Of a stretch of 64,000 bases of DNA, positions 19,692-28,432 are shown piece by piece. Position 1 is the stretch's first letter, and each line of letters begins with the position of its first letter. A program made the position numbers and the translations under genes. Below the pieces are notes generated by a model. The model did not search any database and was not told where the DNA came from. It saw only the letters and a list, made by a program, of their open reading frames with translations. The stretch lies in NCBI RefSeq assembly GCF_042647165.1, contig NZ_JBHRUV010000029.1; one strand, written 5' to 3'. The stretch comes from Camelimonas abortus (lineage in GTDB: Bacteria; Pseudomonadota; Alphaproteobacteria; Rhizobiales; Beijerinckiaceae).

Positions 19692-20342
19692 CTAGGCGCC
19701 GGCGCGCCCCGGCAGCACCAGCTCGCGCTCGGTGACGATGGCGTCGAGCGGCTGGTCGTGCGGCTGGCTGAAGGTGGTCACCCGCTCCTGGGCGGCGAAG
19801 GCGAGGGCGACGGCGCGCACGCCCGGCCGGGCGGCGCGCAGGCGCGCCAGCGCCCGGTCAAAATGGCCGGCGCCGTAGCCCAGCCGGCCGCCGTCGCGGT
19901 CAAAGGCGAGGCACGGGGTGACCACCAGGTCAGGATCGCGCTCCGGCGCGCCGGCCGTCGGGCCGCGGGTGCCGAAGCCGGCGTCGGCCAGCGGATCGCC
20001 CGGACGCCAGACGCGGAAGATGAGCCGCGGATGCGCCACCACCGGCAGGCAGGTGACGTAACCGGCCTGCGCCAGCAGCTCCAGCAGCGGCTGCGGATCG
20101 ACCTCGGAGCGGATGGGCCAGTAGGCGGAGATGACGGAGACCGGGGCGGCGCCGACGAGACGCGGCAGCAGCTCGTCCATGAAGCGGCGGGCGATGACGC
20201 GGGCGTGCTCCGCACGCGCGGCCGGCGCGATCATGTCGCGGCGCAGCCGCGCCTCGTCACGCAGCGCCGCCTTGGCCGCCGCCGGATCCCGCAGTCCGCC
20301 CGCGCCGCCCCGGGAGGGCTGGCGTCCGTCAACAACGTTCAT
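19692..20342 (-). CDS. fau: 5-formyltetrahydrofolate cyclo-ligase
   Basis: ATP-dependent conversion of 5-formyl-THF to 5,10-methenyl-THF. It has 216 residues. Motifs are KAALRDEARLRRD at the substrate end, SAYWPIRSEVDPQPLL and the nucleotide-binding DRDGGRLGYGAGHFDRALARL. It is the downstream member of the zapA - 6S RNA - fau arrangement conserved in proteobacteria, and would be co-transcribed with 6S RNA. Confidence 0.93.
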   Translation of the reverse strand: MNVVDGRQPSRGGAGGLRDPAAAKAALRDEARLRRDMIAPAARAEHARVIARRFMDELLPRLVGAAPVSVISAYWPIRSEVDPQPLLELLAQAGYVTCLPVVAHPRLIFRVWRPGDPLADAGFGTRGPTAGAPERDPDLVVTPCLAFDRDGGRLGYGAGHFDRALARLRAARPGVRAVALAFAAQERVTTFSQPHDQPLDAIVTERELVLPGRAGA

Positions 20343-20433
20343 GCAGACCCCCGCCTTCGCGACCGGCGAAAGCGGCCGCCCGTGGAGGGCGGCGCCTGCC
20401 GCCGCCGGACGGCGACGCCGGTGACGTCAAGGG

Positions 20434-20597
20434 AAAACCAGCGCGGAGCCACAATGGCCGATGGAGTACGATCCCGGGCGACCTACAGAGTAGGTGGGCG
20501 CCGTATGTCCAGGTCCACGGACCTGGCCAGGGACAGCTCCCTTGGGATCGTTAAGGCCCCGGGGAAAAGCTCCTGTCGCGCCTCGCAGCCCCGCTGC
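20434..20597 (-). ncRNA. ssrS: 6S RNA
   Basis: An RNA of about 164 nt that binds sigma-70 RNA polymerase by mimicking an open promoter. On the minus strand, conserved blocks are visible: GGGGCCTTAACGATC, GGAGCTGTCCCTGGCC, then the hairpin CCCACCTACTCTGTAGGTCG and CCCGGGATC. The ends can pair (CAGCG near the 5' end with CGCTG near the 3' end), and TTTTCC follows. A promoter, CTGGAA (20626-20631) and CATAAG (20604-20609) with 16-bp spacing, fits the 5' end. Synteny between zapA and fau agrees. Ends are approximate. Confidence 0.9.
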
Positions 20598-20805
20598 CCC
20601 ATACTTATGCGCGTCCGGCCGCGGATTCCAGTGGCCTGCGGCGCCGGCGGCCCGGTCAGGCCGCGTCGGGGCGCATTCGTGGTGGATTGCGGTGACAGCG
20701 CCGGCGCGCGCCCTGGCTGGCCATGAAGGCGCCGCACGGCGGGGCGATGATGCGCCCTGCCCCCGCCGCGCCCTCGCGCGCATGCGCGTCCCGCCGGCGG
20801 GCGGC

Positions 20806-21228
20806 TCAGCCTTCACGCGCCGGGCGGACGGCGAAGGTGGGCGCGGGGCCGGCGTCGCGCCCGGCCGCCGACAGCGGATTGAGCTCGCGCGCCAGCGCCT
20901 CGATGCGCTCGCTGACGCGGATCAGCGCCTGGGCGGCCTGGGCCTCCGCCTCCTCGGCGCGCCGTTCGCCGCCCGCCATGGCGACGCGCATGGCGCGCAC
21001 CTCCGTTTCGGCCTCCTCCAGCCGGCGGCGGGCCTCCACCAGCTCGTCCAGCACGGTGAGGGCGGCCATCACGTGCAGGCGCAGGTCGCCGATCGGCCCG
21101 AAGGCCTGCTGCATGTCGGTGACGCGGCGGTCAAATTCGGCGGCGAGGCCGGCCAGATGCTCCTCCTCGCCGTCGCCGCAGGCCATGCGATAAATCTTGC
21201 CGGCGATGGTGACGTTGAGCTGCGCCAT
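20806..21228 (-). CDS. zapA: Cell division protein ZapA
   Basis: A 140-residue Z-ring-associated protein that cross-links FtsZ filaments. N-terminal QLNVTIAGKIYRMACGDGEE matches the ZapA globular domain, followed by LAAEFDRRVTDMQQAFG and a long coiled-coil helix (DELVEARRRLEEAETEVRAM). Its C-terminus is Ala/Pro-rich. The start lies 2 bp after the DUF4164 stop, so the two are translated together. 6S RNA follows about 200 bp downstream. Confidence 0.93.
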   Translation of the reverse strand: MAQLNVTIAGKIYRMACGDGEEEHLAGLAAEFDRRVTDMQQAFGPIGDLRLHVMAALTVLDELVEARRRLEEAETEVRAMRVAMAGGERRAEEAEAQAAQALIRVSERIEALARELNPLSAAGRDAGPAPTFAVRPAREG

Positions 21229-21230
21229 GG

Positions 21231-21509
21231 TCAGGCCTCTCCCGGGGCGTCGTCGGCGAGGGCGGCCGTGACGGCGCCGATGGCGCGCTCGACCCGCTCG
21301 CCAAGCTCGGCCGATGCGGCCTGCAGTCGCGCAAGCCGGGCCATGGCCCCGTCGAGATCGACGGCCAGCCGCGACCTGTCGTCCTGCATCAGCGACAGTT
21401 CGGTCTCCAGGTCAATGGTGCGCCGGTCGGCCTCGGCCCGCCGCGCCGCGGCGGCCTCCAGCGCCGTCAGCGCCGCGTCAAGCCGTTTCAGGGCTTCGTT
21501 GAGATTCAT
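21231..21509 (-). CDS. DUF4164 coiled-coil protein
   Basis: A 92-residue protein starting MNLNEALKRLDAALTALEAA, highly charged and predicted to be one long coiled coil. DUF4164 genes lie next to zapA in many alphaproteobacteria, and the 2-bp spacing suggests co-translation and perhaps a ZapB-like partner role, which is inference. The upstream open frame to 21662 has unlike composition and no start signal. No cysteine, no membrane segment. Confidence 0.8.
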   Translation of the reverse strand: MNLNEALKRLDAALTALEAAAARRAEADRRTIDLETELSLMQDDRSRLAVDLDGAMARLARLQAASAELGERVERAIGAVTAALADDAPGEA

Positions 21510-21719
21510 GGATGTGCGCCGCGCCCTCGCGAATCCCCGGGGCGCGCCCACGCGCCGCCCCGCCGCCTGTTTATATCCCGCCGCGGGCGCGGCATGCAAA
21601 AACGCCGCCCCGACGGGCCGGGCGCGCGGCCCCCGCCAGGTTTTCGCCACGCCGGCGGGCAAGAGTAGCCGGGACGCCGGGCGACGGCGCCCGGTCGCGG
21701 GAGTTCCGCGGGAGTTACA

Positions 21720-21747
21720 TTGACTCAGCGGGTCCAGGTGTTATCTA
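21720..21747 (+). promoter_or_regulatory. Promoter of tkt
   Basis: TTGACT (21720-21725) and TATCTA (21742-21747) with 16-bp spacing, about 70 bp before the tkt start. It is a near-consensus sigma-70-type promoter in a 307-bp divergent region shared with the DUF4164/zapA genes, for which I see no clear minus-strand promoter. Confidence 0.65.
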
Positions 21748-21816
21748 GCCCGCGCGCGGCCTGACTGACTGCAGCAAGCGGCGCGTTCCGCCATCCAGCC
21801 GCAACCGGACGTCCAG

Positions 21817-23802
21817 ATGACCAATCTCGTTGAACACCGTCGCCTTGCGAACGCCGTACGCGCGCTTTCCATGGATGCCGTGGAAAAGGCGAAATCCGGC
21901 CACCCCGGCCTGCCCATGGGGGCGGCCGACGTCGCCACCGTGCTGTTTACGCGCTACCTGAAGTTCGATCCCAGGGCGCCGCGCTGGGCTGACCGTGACC
22001 GCTTCATCCTGTCGGCCGGCCACGGCTCCATGCTGCTGTATGCGCTGCTGTACCTCACCGGCTACGACAGCGTGACGCTGGACGACATCAGGAATTTCCG
22101 CCAGCTGCACTCCACCACGCCCGGCCATCCGGAGAATTTCGTCACCGCCGGCGTCGAGACCACCACCGGCCCGCTCGGCCAGGGCATCGCCACCGCCGTG
22201 GGCTTCGCGCTCGCCGAGCGCATGCTGGCCGCCGAATACGGCGAGGAGCTCGTCAATCACTACACCTATGTGCTGGCCTCTGACGGCGACCTGATGGAGG
22301 GCGTCAGCCAGGAGGCCATCGCCCTGGCCGGCCACCTGAAGCTGGCGAAGCTGATCGTTTTCCACGACGACAACGGCATCTCCATCGACGGCCCGCTGTC
22401 GCTGGCCGACTCGGTGGACCAGGTGAAGCGCTTCGAGGCCGCCGGCTGGAACGCCATGCGCATCGACGGCCATGATCCGGACGCCATCGCCGCCGCCATC
22501 GAGGCGGCGCAGAAGTCCGACCGGCCGACGCTGATCGCCTGCAGGACGGTGATCGGCTACGGCTCGCCGAACCGCGCCGGCACCTCCAAGGCCCACGGCG
22601 AGCCGCTGGGCGCCGAGGAGCTGGCCGCCGCCAAGGCTCAGCTCGGCTGGGAGTACGGCCCGTTTGAGGTGCCGGACGACATCCTCGGCGCCTGGCGCGC
22701 CGCCGGCGCCCGCGGCGCCGCCGCCCACGCCGCCTGGCGCGAGCGCTTCGCCGCCCAGCCGGAGGCCCGCCGCGCCGAGTTCGAACGGCGCATGAACCAT
22801 GTGCCCCCGGCCGGGCTCGACACGGCCATCGACGGCCTCAAGCGCAACCTGATCGCCAGCCCGCAGACCGTGGCCACCCGCAAGGCCAGCGAGATCGCGC
22901 TGGAGGTGGTGACGCTGGCCGTGCCGGAGCTGGTGCTGGGCTCCGCCGACCTGACGCCCTCCAACAACACCAAGACGAAGAACCTGAAGGAAATCAGCCC
23001 CGGCGACTACGCCGGCCGCTACATCCACTACGGCATCCGCGAGCACGGCATGGCCGCGGCCATGAACGGCCTCGCCCTGCACGGCGGCTTCCGGCCGGCC
23101 GGCGCCACCTTCTTCGTCTTCACCGACTACTGCCGGCCGTCGATCCGCCTGTCGGCGCTGTGCGGCGTTCCCGTCATCTACGTGATGACCCATGACTCGA
23201 TCGGCCTCGGCGAGGACGGTCCGACGCACCAGCCGGTGGAGCATCTGGCGGCGCTGCGCGCCATGCCCAACCTGGCGGTGTTCCGCCCGGCCGACGCGGT
23301 GGAGACGGCGGAAGCCTGGCAGATCGCCATCCAGCGCACCACGGGGCCGACCATGCTGGCCCTGTCGCGCCAGAACCTGCCGCAGGTGCGCCGCGACCAT
23401 GTGGGCGAGAACCTTTCCGTCCGCGGCGCCTATGAGCTGGCGCCGGCGGAGGGCAAGGCCGAGGCCACCATCTTCGCCTCCGGCTCGGAGGTTGAGCTGG
23501 CGCTCGCCGCCCGCGAGCAGCTGAAGGAGAAGGGCGTCGCCGCCCGCGTCGTCTCGGTGCCGTCGCTGGACGTGTTCCTCGCGCAGCCCGAGGAGGTGCG
23601 CCGCGCCGTCATCGGCGACGCGCCGGTGCGCGTGGCGGTGGAGGCCGGCGTGCGCTTCGGCTGGGACGCCGTGATCGGCGAGGACGGCGGCTTCGTCGGC
23701 ATGAGCAGCTTCGGCGCCAGCGCGCCATACAAGGACGTGTACAAACACTTCGGCATCACGGCGGAAGCCGTGGTGGACGCGGTGCTGAAGCGTCGCGCGT
23801 GA
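21817..23802 (+). CDS. tkt: Transketolase
   Basis: Thiamine-diphosphate enzyme of the pentose phosphate pathway and Calvin cycle; transfers two-carbon ketol units. It has 661 residues. N-terminal KSGHPGLPMGAADVA and the ThDP motif DGDLMEG...HDDN (about 155-186) are intact. YGIREHGMAAAMNG (near 405) holds the catalytic Glu, and THDSIGLGEDGPTHQPVEHL follows. It heads the tkt-gap-pgk-fba block but has its own terminator, so gap is expressed separately. Confidence 0.97.
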   Translation: MTNLVEHRRLANAVRALSMDAVEKAKSGHPGLPMGAADVATVLFTRYLKFDPRAPRWADRDRFILSAGHGSMLLYALLYLTGYDSVTLDDIRNFRQLHSTTPGHPENFVTAGVETTTGPLGQGIATAVGFALAERMLAAEYGEELVNHYTYVLASDGDLMEGVSQEAIALAGHLKLAKLIVFHDDNGISIDGPLSLADSVDQVKRFEAAGWNAMRIDGHDPDAIAAAIEAAQKSDRPTLIACRTVIGYGSPNRAGTSKAHGEPLGAEELAAAKAQLGWEYGPFEVPDDILGAWRAAGARGAAAHAAWRERFAAQPEARRAEFERRMNHVPPAGLDTAIDGLKRNLIASPQTVATRKASEIALEVVTLAVPELVLGSADLTPSNNTKTKNLKEISPGDYAGRYIHYGIREHGMAAAMNGLALHGGFRPAGATFFVFTDYCRPSIRLSALCGVPVIYVMTHDSIGLGEDGPTHQPVEHLAALRAMPNLAVFRPADAVETAEAWQIAIQRTTGPTMLALSRQNLPQVRRDHVGENLSVRGAYELAPAEGKAEATIFASGSEVELALAAREQLKEKGVAARVVSVPSLDVFLAQPEEVRRAVIGDAPVRVAVEAGVRFGWDAVIGEDGGFVGMSSFGASAPYKDVYKHFGITAEAVVDAVLKRRA

Positions 23803-23808
23803 GTTCGC

Positions 23809-23841
23809 AAACGGCCGCCTGACGCGGCCGTTTTGCTGTTT
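23809..23841 (+). terminator. Rho-independent terminator of tkt
   Basis: AAACGGCCGC and GCGGCCGTTT pair around CTGAC, followed by TGCTGTTT. It starts 6 bp after the tkt stop. Downstream, 23931-23946 is a perfect 16-bp palindrome (GGTCCGCG CGCGGACC) in the gap leader, of unknown meaning. Confidence 0.85.
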
Positions 23842-24089
23842 CCGCCCGCCCGGCGCAGCCGGCAGGCGGGAGGCCCGCGCCGCGGGCCGCACATTCGCCG
23901 GCGGCGGCCACGACGGAGGAGGCCCGTGCGGGTCCGCGCGCGGACCGTCCGGCCGGCGGCGGAACCGGGCGCGTCGCGCCTGCATGGAGCCGGGCTCCTG
24001 CGCCGCCCGGCGCCGGGGCCGGGGGGCCTCCCGACAATACGCCCGGAGCGAGGCTCTGGAGCGAAACGACTGGACGAGGAGTAAATTTG

Positions 24090-25097
24090 ATGACGGTTCG
24101 CGTTGCCATTAACGGTTTCGGACGCATCGGCCGCAACGTGCTGCGCGCCATCGTTGAGTCTGGCCGCACTGACGTCGAGGTCGTGTCGATCAACGATCTG
24201 GGCCCGGTCGAAACCAACGCGCACCTGCTGCGCTATGACTCGGTGCACGGCAGGTTCCCCGCCGACGTGAAGGTTGAGGGCGACGCCATCGTCATTAACG
24301 GCAAGGCCATCAAGGTCACCGCCGTGCGCGACCCGGCCGAGCTGCCCCACGCGGCGCTGAACGTCGACATCGCCTTCGAGTGCACCGGCATCTTCACCTC
24401 GAAGGACAAGGCCTCGGCCCACCTGAAAGCCGGCGCGAAGCGCGTGCTGGTCTCGGCCCCGGCCGACGGCGCCGATCTCACGGTGGTCTACGGCGTCAAT
24501 CACGACAGGCTGACCGGGGACCACATCGTCGTCTCCAACGCTTCGTGCACGACGAACTGCCTCGCCCCGGTCGCCAAGGTCCTGAACGACGCCGTCGGCA
24601 TCGAGAAGGGCTTCATGACCACCATCCACTCCTACACCAACGACCAGCCGTCGCTGGACCAGATGCACAAGGACCTGTACCGCGCCCGCGCGGCGGCCCT
24701 GTCGATGATCCCGACCTCCACCGGCGCGGCCAAGGCCGTGGGTCTGGTGCTGCCGGAGCTGAACGGCAAGCTGGACGGCACCTCGGTGCGCGTGCCCACC
24801 CCGAACGTCTCGGTGGTTGACTTCAAGTTCCTGGCCAGGCGCAACACCACCGCCGCCGAGATCAACGAGGCCATCAAGGCCGCCGCCAACGGTCCGCTCA
24901 AGGGCGTGCTGGCCTACACCGAGGAGCCGAACGTCTCCATCGACTTCAACCATCACCCGGCCTCGTCGGTGTTCCACATCGACCAGACCAAGGTCATGGA
25001 CGGCAACTTCGTGCGCGTGATGTCCTGGTACGACAACGAGTGGGGCTTCTCCAACCGCATGTCGGACACCGCCGTCGCCATGGCGAAGTTCCTCTGA
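24090..25097 (+). CDS. gap: Glyceraldehyde-3-phosphate dehydrogenase
   Basis: NAD-type glycolytic dehydrogenase of 335 residues. N-terminal RVAINGFGRIGRNVLRAI is the dinucleotide fold, Asp36 suggests NAD preference, and the active site SNASCTTNCLAP puts the nucleophile at Cys153. The C-terminal WYDNEWGFSNRM is intact. The ATG at 24090 has GAGGAG 8 bases upstream; a TTG three bases earlier is in frame but less likely. Followed by a small membrane-protein gene and pgk. Confidence 0.97.
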   Translation: MTVRVAINGFGRIGRNVLRAIVESGRTDVEVVSINDLGPVETNAHLLRYDSVHGRFPADVKVEGDAIVINGKAIKVTAVRDPAELPHAALNVDIAFECTGIFTSKDKASAHLKAGAKRVLVSAPADGADLTVVYGVNHDRLTGDHIVVSNASCTTNCLAPVAKVLNDAVGIEKGFMTTIHSYTNDQPSLDQMHKDLYRARAAALSMIPTSTGAAKAVGLVLPELNGKLDGTSVRVPTPNVSVVDFKFLARRNTTAAEINEAIKAAANGPLKGVLAYTEEPNVSIDFNHHPASSVFHIDQTKVMDGNFVRVMSWYDNEWGFSNRMSDTAVAMAKFL

Positions 25098-25268
25098 GGA
25101 ACGTGCCGCCGGCGCGCCATGACGGCTGCGCCGGCCCCTTTCCGGCGGAGCTGCGCGCCATCGCCACGCCGCGGGCGCCCCGCCGCTCCGTCGCGGTCGC
25201 GCCGCCGCGCGCCTGGCGGCGGCGACCGGCCGGCTCCTGCAAGAAACATGACGCGCGAGGAGGAGAGC

Positions 25269-25673
25269 ATGGGCGCCAGCGCCACGAACCGTGTCGAACC
25301 GGAAGCTCCCGCCATCCCTGCCGGATCCGCCGCCGCGACGAAGCCAGACGGCGCCGCCGTCCCGGCCGCAGCCTCCGGCCCCTCCCCTGCCCCCGCCGCC
25401 AGCGCCGAACAGCTGGCGCGCATTGAGGACAAGCTCGCCCGCATCGAGGAGAAGCTCGCCCGGTCCGAGGCGCAGATCCTGCGCATGGAGGACCGCGTCG
25501 AGCATTTCTCCGCCGCCGCCGCCGGCCTCGCCAGCCAGGAAGCCGTGGACCGCGCCAATGCGCGCCTGCGCCTGCTGCCCGGTTTTCCCTCGCTGATCGT
25601 CGCCGCCATTCTCGCGGGCGTCATCGCCGCGGCGCTCATCGCGCTGGTGCAGCGCGCCGGCCTGGCCGCATGA
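25269..25673 (+). CDS. Small tail-anchored coiled-coil protein between gap and pgk
   Basis: A 134-residue protein of unknown function. Residues 1-50 are Ala/Pro-rich and probably disordered. 50-85 is a coiled coil with three IEDKLARIEEKLARSE-type repeats, and the C-terminus (about 105-130, FPSLIVAAILAGVIAAALIA) is one membrane helix with a short tail, so the body should face the cytosol. The strong GAGGAGGAGAGC site before ATG 25269 sets the start. It lies 171 bp after gap and 30 bp before pgk and may be translated with pgk. Confidence 0.72.
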   Translation: MGASATNRVEPEAPAIPAGSAAATKPDGAAVPAAASGPSPAPAASAEQLARIEDKLARIEEKLARSEAQILRMEDRVEHFSAAAAGLASQEAVDRANARLRLLPGFPSLIVAAILAGVIAAALIALVQRAGLAA

Positions 25674-25703
25674 CGTTCACACACCACGTCCAGGATTTCA
25701 CCC

Positions 25704-26897
25704 ATGAGTTTCCGCACGCTTGATGACGTCAACCTCGCCGGCAGGCGCGTGCTGCTGCGCGTTGACCTGAACGTGCCGGTCGAGAACGGCCGCGTCACCG
25801 ACGCCACCCGCATCGACCGCGTCCTGCCGACGATCCGCGAGATCGCCGCCGTCGGCGGCAAGGTGATCCTGCTCGCGCATTTCGGCCGCCCCAAGGGCCA
25901 GCGCAGCGAGAAGGACAGCCTGAAGCCCGTGGCCGCGGCGCTGCAGGAGCGCCTCGGCCAGCCGGTGGCCTTCGCCGGCGACTGCGTCGGCCCCGCCGCC
26001 GCCGAAGCGGTGGCGAAGCTGGCCGACGGCCAGGTGCTGCTGCTGGAGAACACCCGCTTCCACGCCGGCGAGGAGAAGAATGATCCGGAGTTCGTGAAGG
26101 CGCTGGCGGCCAACGGCGACGTTTACGTCAACGACGCCTTTTCCGCCGCCCACCGCGCCCACGCCTCCACCGAAGGCCTCGCCCACGTGCTGCCGGCCTG
26201 CGCCGGCCGCGCCATGCAGGCGGAGCTGGACGCGCTGACCGCCGCGCTGGAGAAGCCGAAGCGGCCGATCGTGGCCGTGGTCGGCGGCGCCAAGGTCTCC
26301 ACCAAGATCGACCTGCTGGAGAACCTGGCGCGCAAGGTGGACGCGCTCATCATCGGCGGCGGCATGGCCAACACCTTCCTGCTCGCCCAGGGCAAGGCCG
26401 TGGGCAAGTCGCTGGCCGAGAAGGACCTCACCGGCACCGCCCTGCGCATCCTCGCGGCGGCGGAGCAGGCCGGCTGCGCCATCGTGCTGCCGGTCGACGC
26501 CGTGGTGGCGAAGGAATTCGCCGCCAACGCCCCGTCCCGCGTCTGCGACGTGGACGTCATCCCTGAGGACGGCATGATCCTCGACGTCGGCCCGAAGTCC
26601 ATGGAGCGCGTGCGCGAGGTGATCGACGGCGCCGCCACCCTGGTGTGGAACGGCCCGTTCGGCGCCTTCGAGATCCCGCCCTTCGACGCGGGCACGGTGA
26701 CGGCGGCCCGCCATGCGGCGGCGCGCACCAAAGCCGGCGCGCTGATGTCGGTGGCCGGCGGCGGCGACACGGTTGCGGCGCTCAACCACGCCGGCGTGGC
26801 CGACGACTTCAGCTACGTCTCCACCGCGGGCGGCGCCTTCCTGGAGTGGCTGGAAGGCAAGCTGCTGCCGGGCGTCGAGGCCCTGCGCAAGGCCTGA
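25704..26897 (+). CDS. pgk: Phosphoglycerate kinase
   Basis: Transfers phosphate from 1,3-bisphosphoglycerate to ADP. It has 397 residues: RVLLRVDLNVPVENGRVTD near the N-terminus, LLAHFGRPKGQR, the substrate loop LLENTRFHAGEEKNDPEF, hinge-region VVGGAKVSTKIDLLENL and C-terminal nucleotide loop SVAGGGDTVAALN. Standard length and all signature blocks are present. Confidence 0.97.
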   Translation: MSFRTLDDVNLAGRRVLLRVDLNVPVENGRVTDATRIDRVLPTIREIAAVGGKVILLAHFGRPKGQRSEKDSLKPVAAALQERLGQPVAFAGDCVGPAAAEAVAKLADGQVLLLENTRFHAGEEKNDPEFVKALAANGDVYVNDAFSAAHRAHASTEGLAHVLPACAGRAMQAELDALTAALEKPKRPIVAVVGGAKVSTKIDLLENLARKVDALIIGGGMANTFLLAQGKAVGKSLAEKDLTGTALRILAAAEQAGCAIVLPVDAVVAKEFAANAPSRVCDVDVIPEDGMILDVGPKSMERVREVIDGAATLVWNGPFGAFEIPPFDAGTVTAARHAAARTKAGALMSVAGGGDTVAALNHAGVADDFSYVSTAGGAFLEWLEGKLLPGVEALRKA

Positions 26898-26908
26898 GCC
26901 GCCGCCAC

Positions 26909-26934
26909 GCCGGAGCCCGTCGCGGGCTTCCGGC
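26909..26934 (+). terminator. Hairpin after pgk
   Basis: GCCGGAGCCCG pairs with CGGGCTTCCGGC (one bulged T) around TCG, 11 bp after the pgk stop. No U-run follows, so it may mark an mRNA end or a weak terminator. Confidence 0.4.
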
Positions 26935-26975
26935 CGGCCAGGGCGGCCCCGGGCGCGGCGTTCCCAAACGTGAAG

Positions 26976-27004
26976 TTGCGGCGTCCGGGCAAGGTTTGTA
27001 TGGA
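26976..27004 (+). promoter_or_regulatory. Promoter of fba
   Basis: TTGCGG (26976-26981) and TATGGA (26999-27004) with 17-bp spacing, about 100 bp before the fba start, in the pgk-fba gap. Confidence 0.5.
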
Positions 27005-27105
27005 GCGTCGTGCAGCCGGCGCTTCGCCCCTTTTTTCAGGCTGCCGCCGGTCTCCGCTTTGTTCCGGGCGGCGACGCGGCCTGAAGAATTTTCCGGAGGA
27101 ATGAC

Positions 27106-28122
27106 ATGAATCTCGCTGAACTGAACAAGGTCGCGGAAGCGATGGTTGCGCCCGGCAAGGGCATCCTCGCCGCGGACGAAAGCTCCGGCACCATCAAGAA
27201 GCGCTTCGACGCCATCGGCGTGGAGTCGACGGAGGAGAACCGCCGCGACTACCGCGAGCTGCTGTTCCGCGCGACCGAGGCGATGAGCAACTACATCTCC
27301 GGCGTCATCCTCTATGACGAGACCATCCGCCAGAACGCCAAGGACGGCACGCCGCTGGTGCGCCTGATCGAGCAGACCGGCGCCATTCCGGGCATCAAGG
27401 TCGACACCGGCGCCAAGCCGCTGCCCTTCTGCCCCGGCGAGACCGTCACCGAGGGTCTGGACGGCCTGCGCGAGCGCCTCAACGAGTACTACAGGCTCGG
27501 CGCCCGCTTCGCCAAATGGCGCGCGGTGATCGACATCGGCCCCGGCATCCCCAGCCGCAACTGCATCGTCGCCAACGCCCAGGCGCTGGCCCGCTACGCC
27601 GCGCTCTGCCAGGAAGCCCAGATCGTGCCGATCGTCGAGCCGGAAGTGCTCATGGACGGCGACCACACCATCGGGCGCTGCGCCGAGGTCACCGAGGCCA
27701 CCCTGCGCGAGGTGTTCTACCAGCTCGGCCTCGCCGGCGTCGCCCTTGAGGGCATCGTGCTGAAGCCGAACATGATCGTGCCCGGCAAGAAGTGCCCGAC
27801 CCAGGCTTCGGTCGAGCAGGTCGCCGTGGAGACCATCAAGGTGCTGAAGCGCGTGGTGCCGGCGGCGGTTCCGGGCATCGCCTACCTCTCCGGCGGCCAG
27901 AGCGACGTCGACGCCACCGCCCACCTCGACGCCATGAACAGGATCGGCGGCTTCCCCTGGAAGATGACCTTCAGCTACGGCCGCGCCCTGCAGGCCGCGC
28001 CGCAGAAGGCCTGGTCCGGCAAGCCCGAGAACGTGCCGGCCGCCCAGAAGGCCTTCCTGCACCGCGCCCGCATGAACGGCCTCGCCTCGAAGGGCGAGTG
28101 GAGCCGCGACCTCGAGGGCTGA
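27106..28122 (+). CDS. fba: Class I fructose-bisphosphate aldolase
   Basis: Schiff-base aldolase that cleaves fructose-1,6-bisphosphate. It has 338 residues and resembles the eukaryotic-type class I enzymes found in many Rhizobiales: GKGILAADESSGTIKKRF at 18-35, IVEPEVLMDGDH near 176, Schiff-base LKPNM with Lys220, and FLSGGQ-like YLSGGQSDVDAT. The metal-dependent class II form is not present here. CCGGAGGAATGAC precedes the ATG. Confidence 0.96.
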   Translation: MNLAELNKVAEAMVAPGKGILAADESSGTIKKRFDAIGVESTEENRRDYRELLFRATEAMSNYISGVILYDETIRQNAKDGTPLVRLIEQTGAIPGIKVDTGAKPLPFCPGETVTEGLDGLRERLNEYYRLGARFAKWRAVIDIGPGIPSRNCIVANAQALARYAALCQEAQIVPIVEPEVLMDGDHTIGRCAEVTEATLREVFYQLGLAGVALEGIVLKPNMIVPGKKCPTQASVEQVAVETIKVLKRVVPAAVPGIAYLSGGQSDVDATAHLDAMNRIGGFPWKMTFSYGRALQAAPQKAWSGKPENVPAAQKAFLHRARMNGLASKGEWSRDLEG

Positions 28123-28145
28123 CGGCGCCTTGCGCCCGGCATGCC

Positions 28146-28179
28146 GGCCCGCGCCGCCTCGGCGCGGGCCTTTTTCTTT
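28146..28179 (+). terminator. Rho-independent terminator of fba
   Basis: GGCCCGCGCC and GGCGCGGGCC form a perfect 10-bp stem with a 5-base loop followed by TTTTTCTTT, 24 bp after the stop. Confidence 0.93.
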
Positions 28180-28432
28180 CCGGCCGGCGCTGCGCCCTTC
28201 CGGGCGCGGCTTGCCGGCCGGCGCCGCCTCAGCCTAAATGGGCAGGGACGCGCCGGCGCGTCGCGCGCCAAATTTCGCCCTGATTTGCGTCCATGCATGG
28301 GGCGGAGCACGCCCTGCCGCCGCGGCGCGGTCCGGCGGATCCCGGAGCGCGCGGGCGCGGCGGCCCGGCGCGGCTGGCGGCCCGCCCGTAATCCGTTTCT
28401 CCATTGCGCAAGGGCGCCGGACCTGTCGATTG

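Noticed and set aside
21745..23985. 746-codon minus-strand open frame opposite tkt
   Set aside because: Composition and frame match an antisense shadow of tkt; tkt has every transketolase motif.
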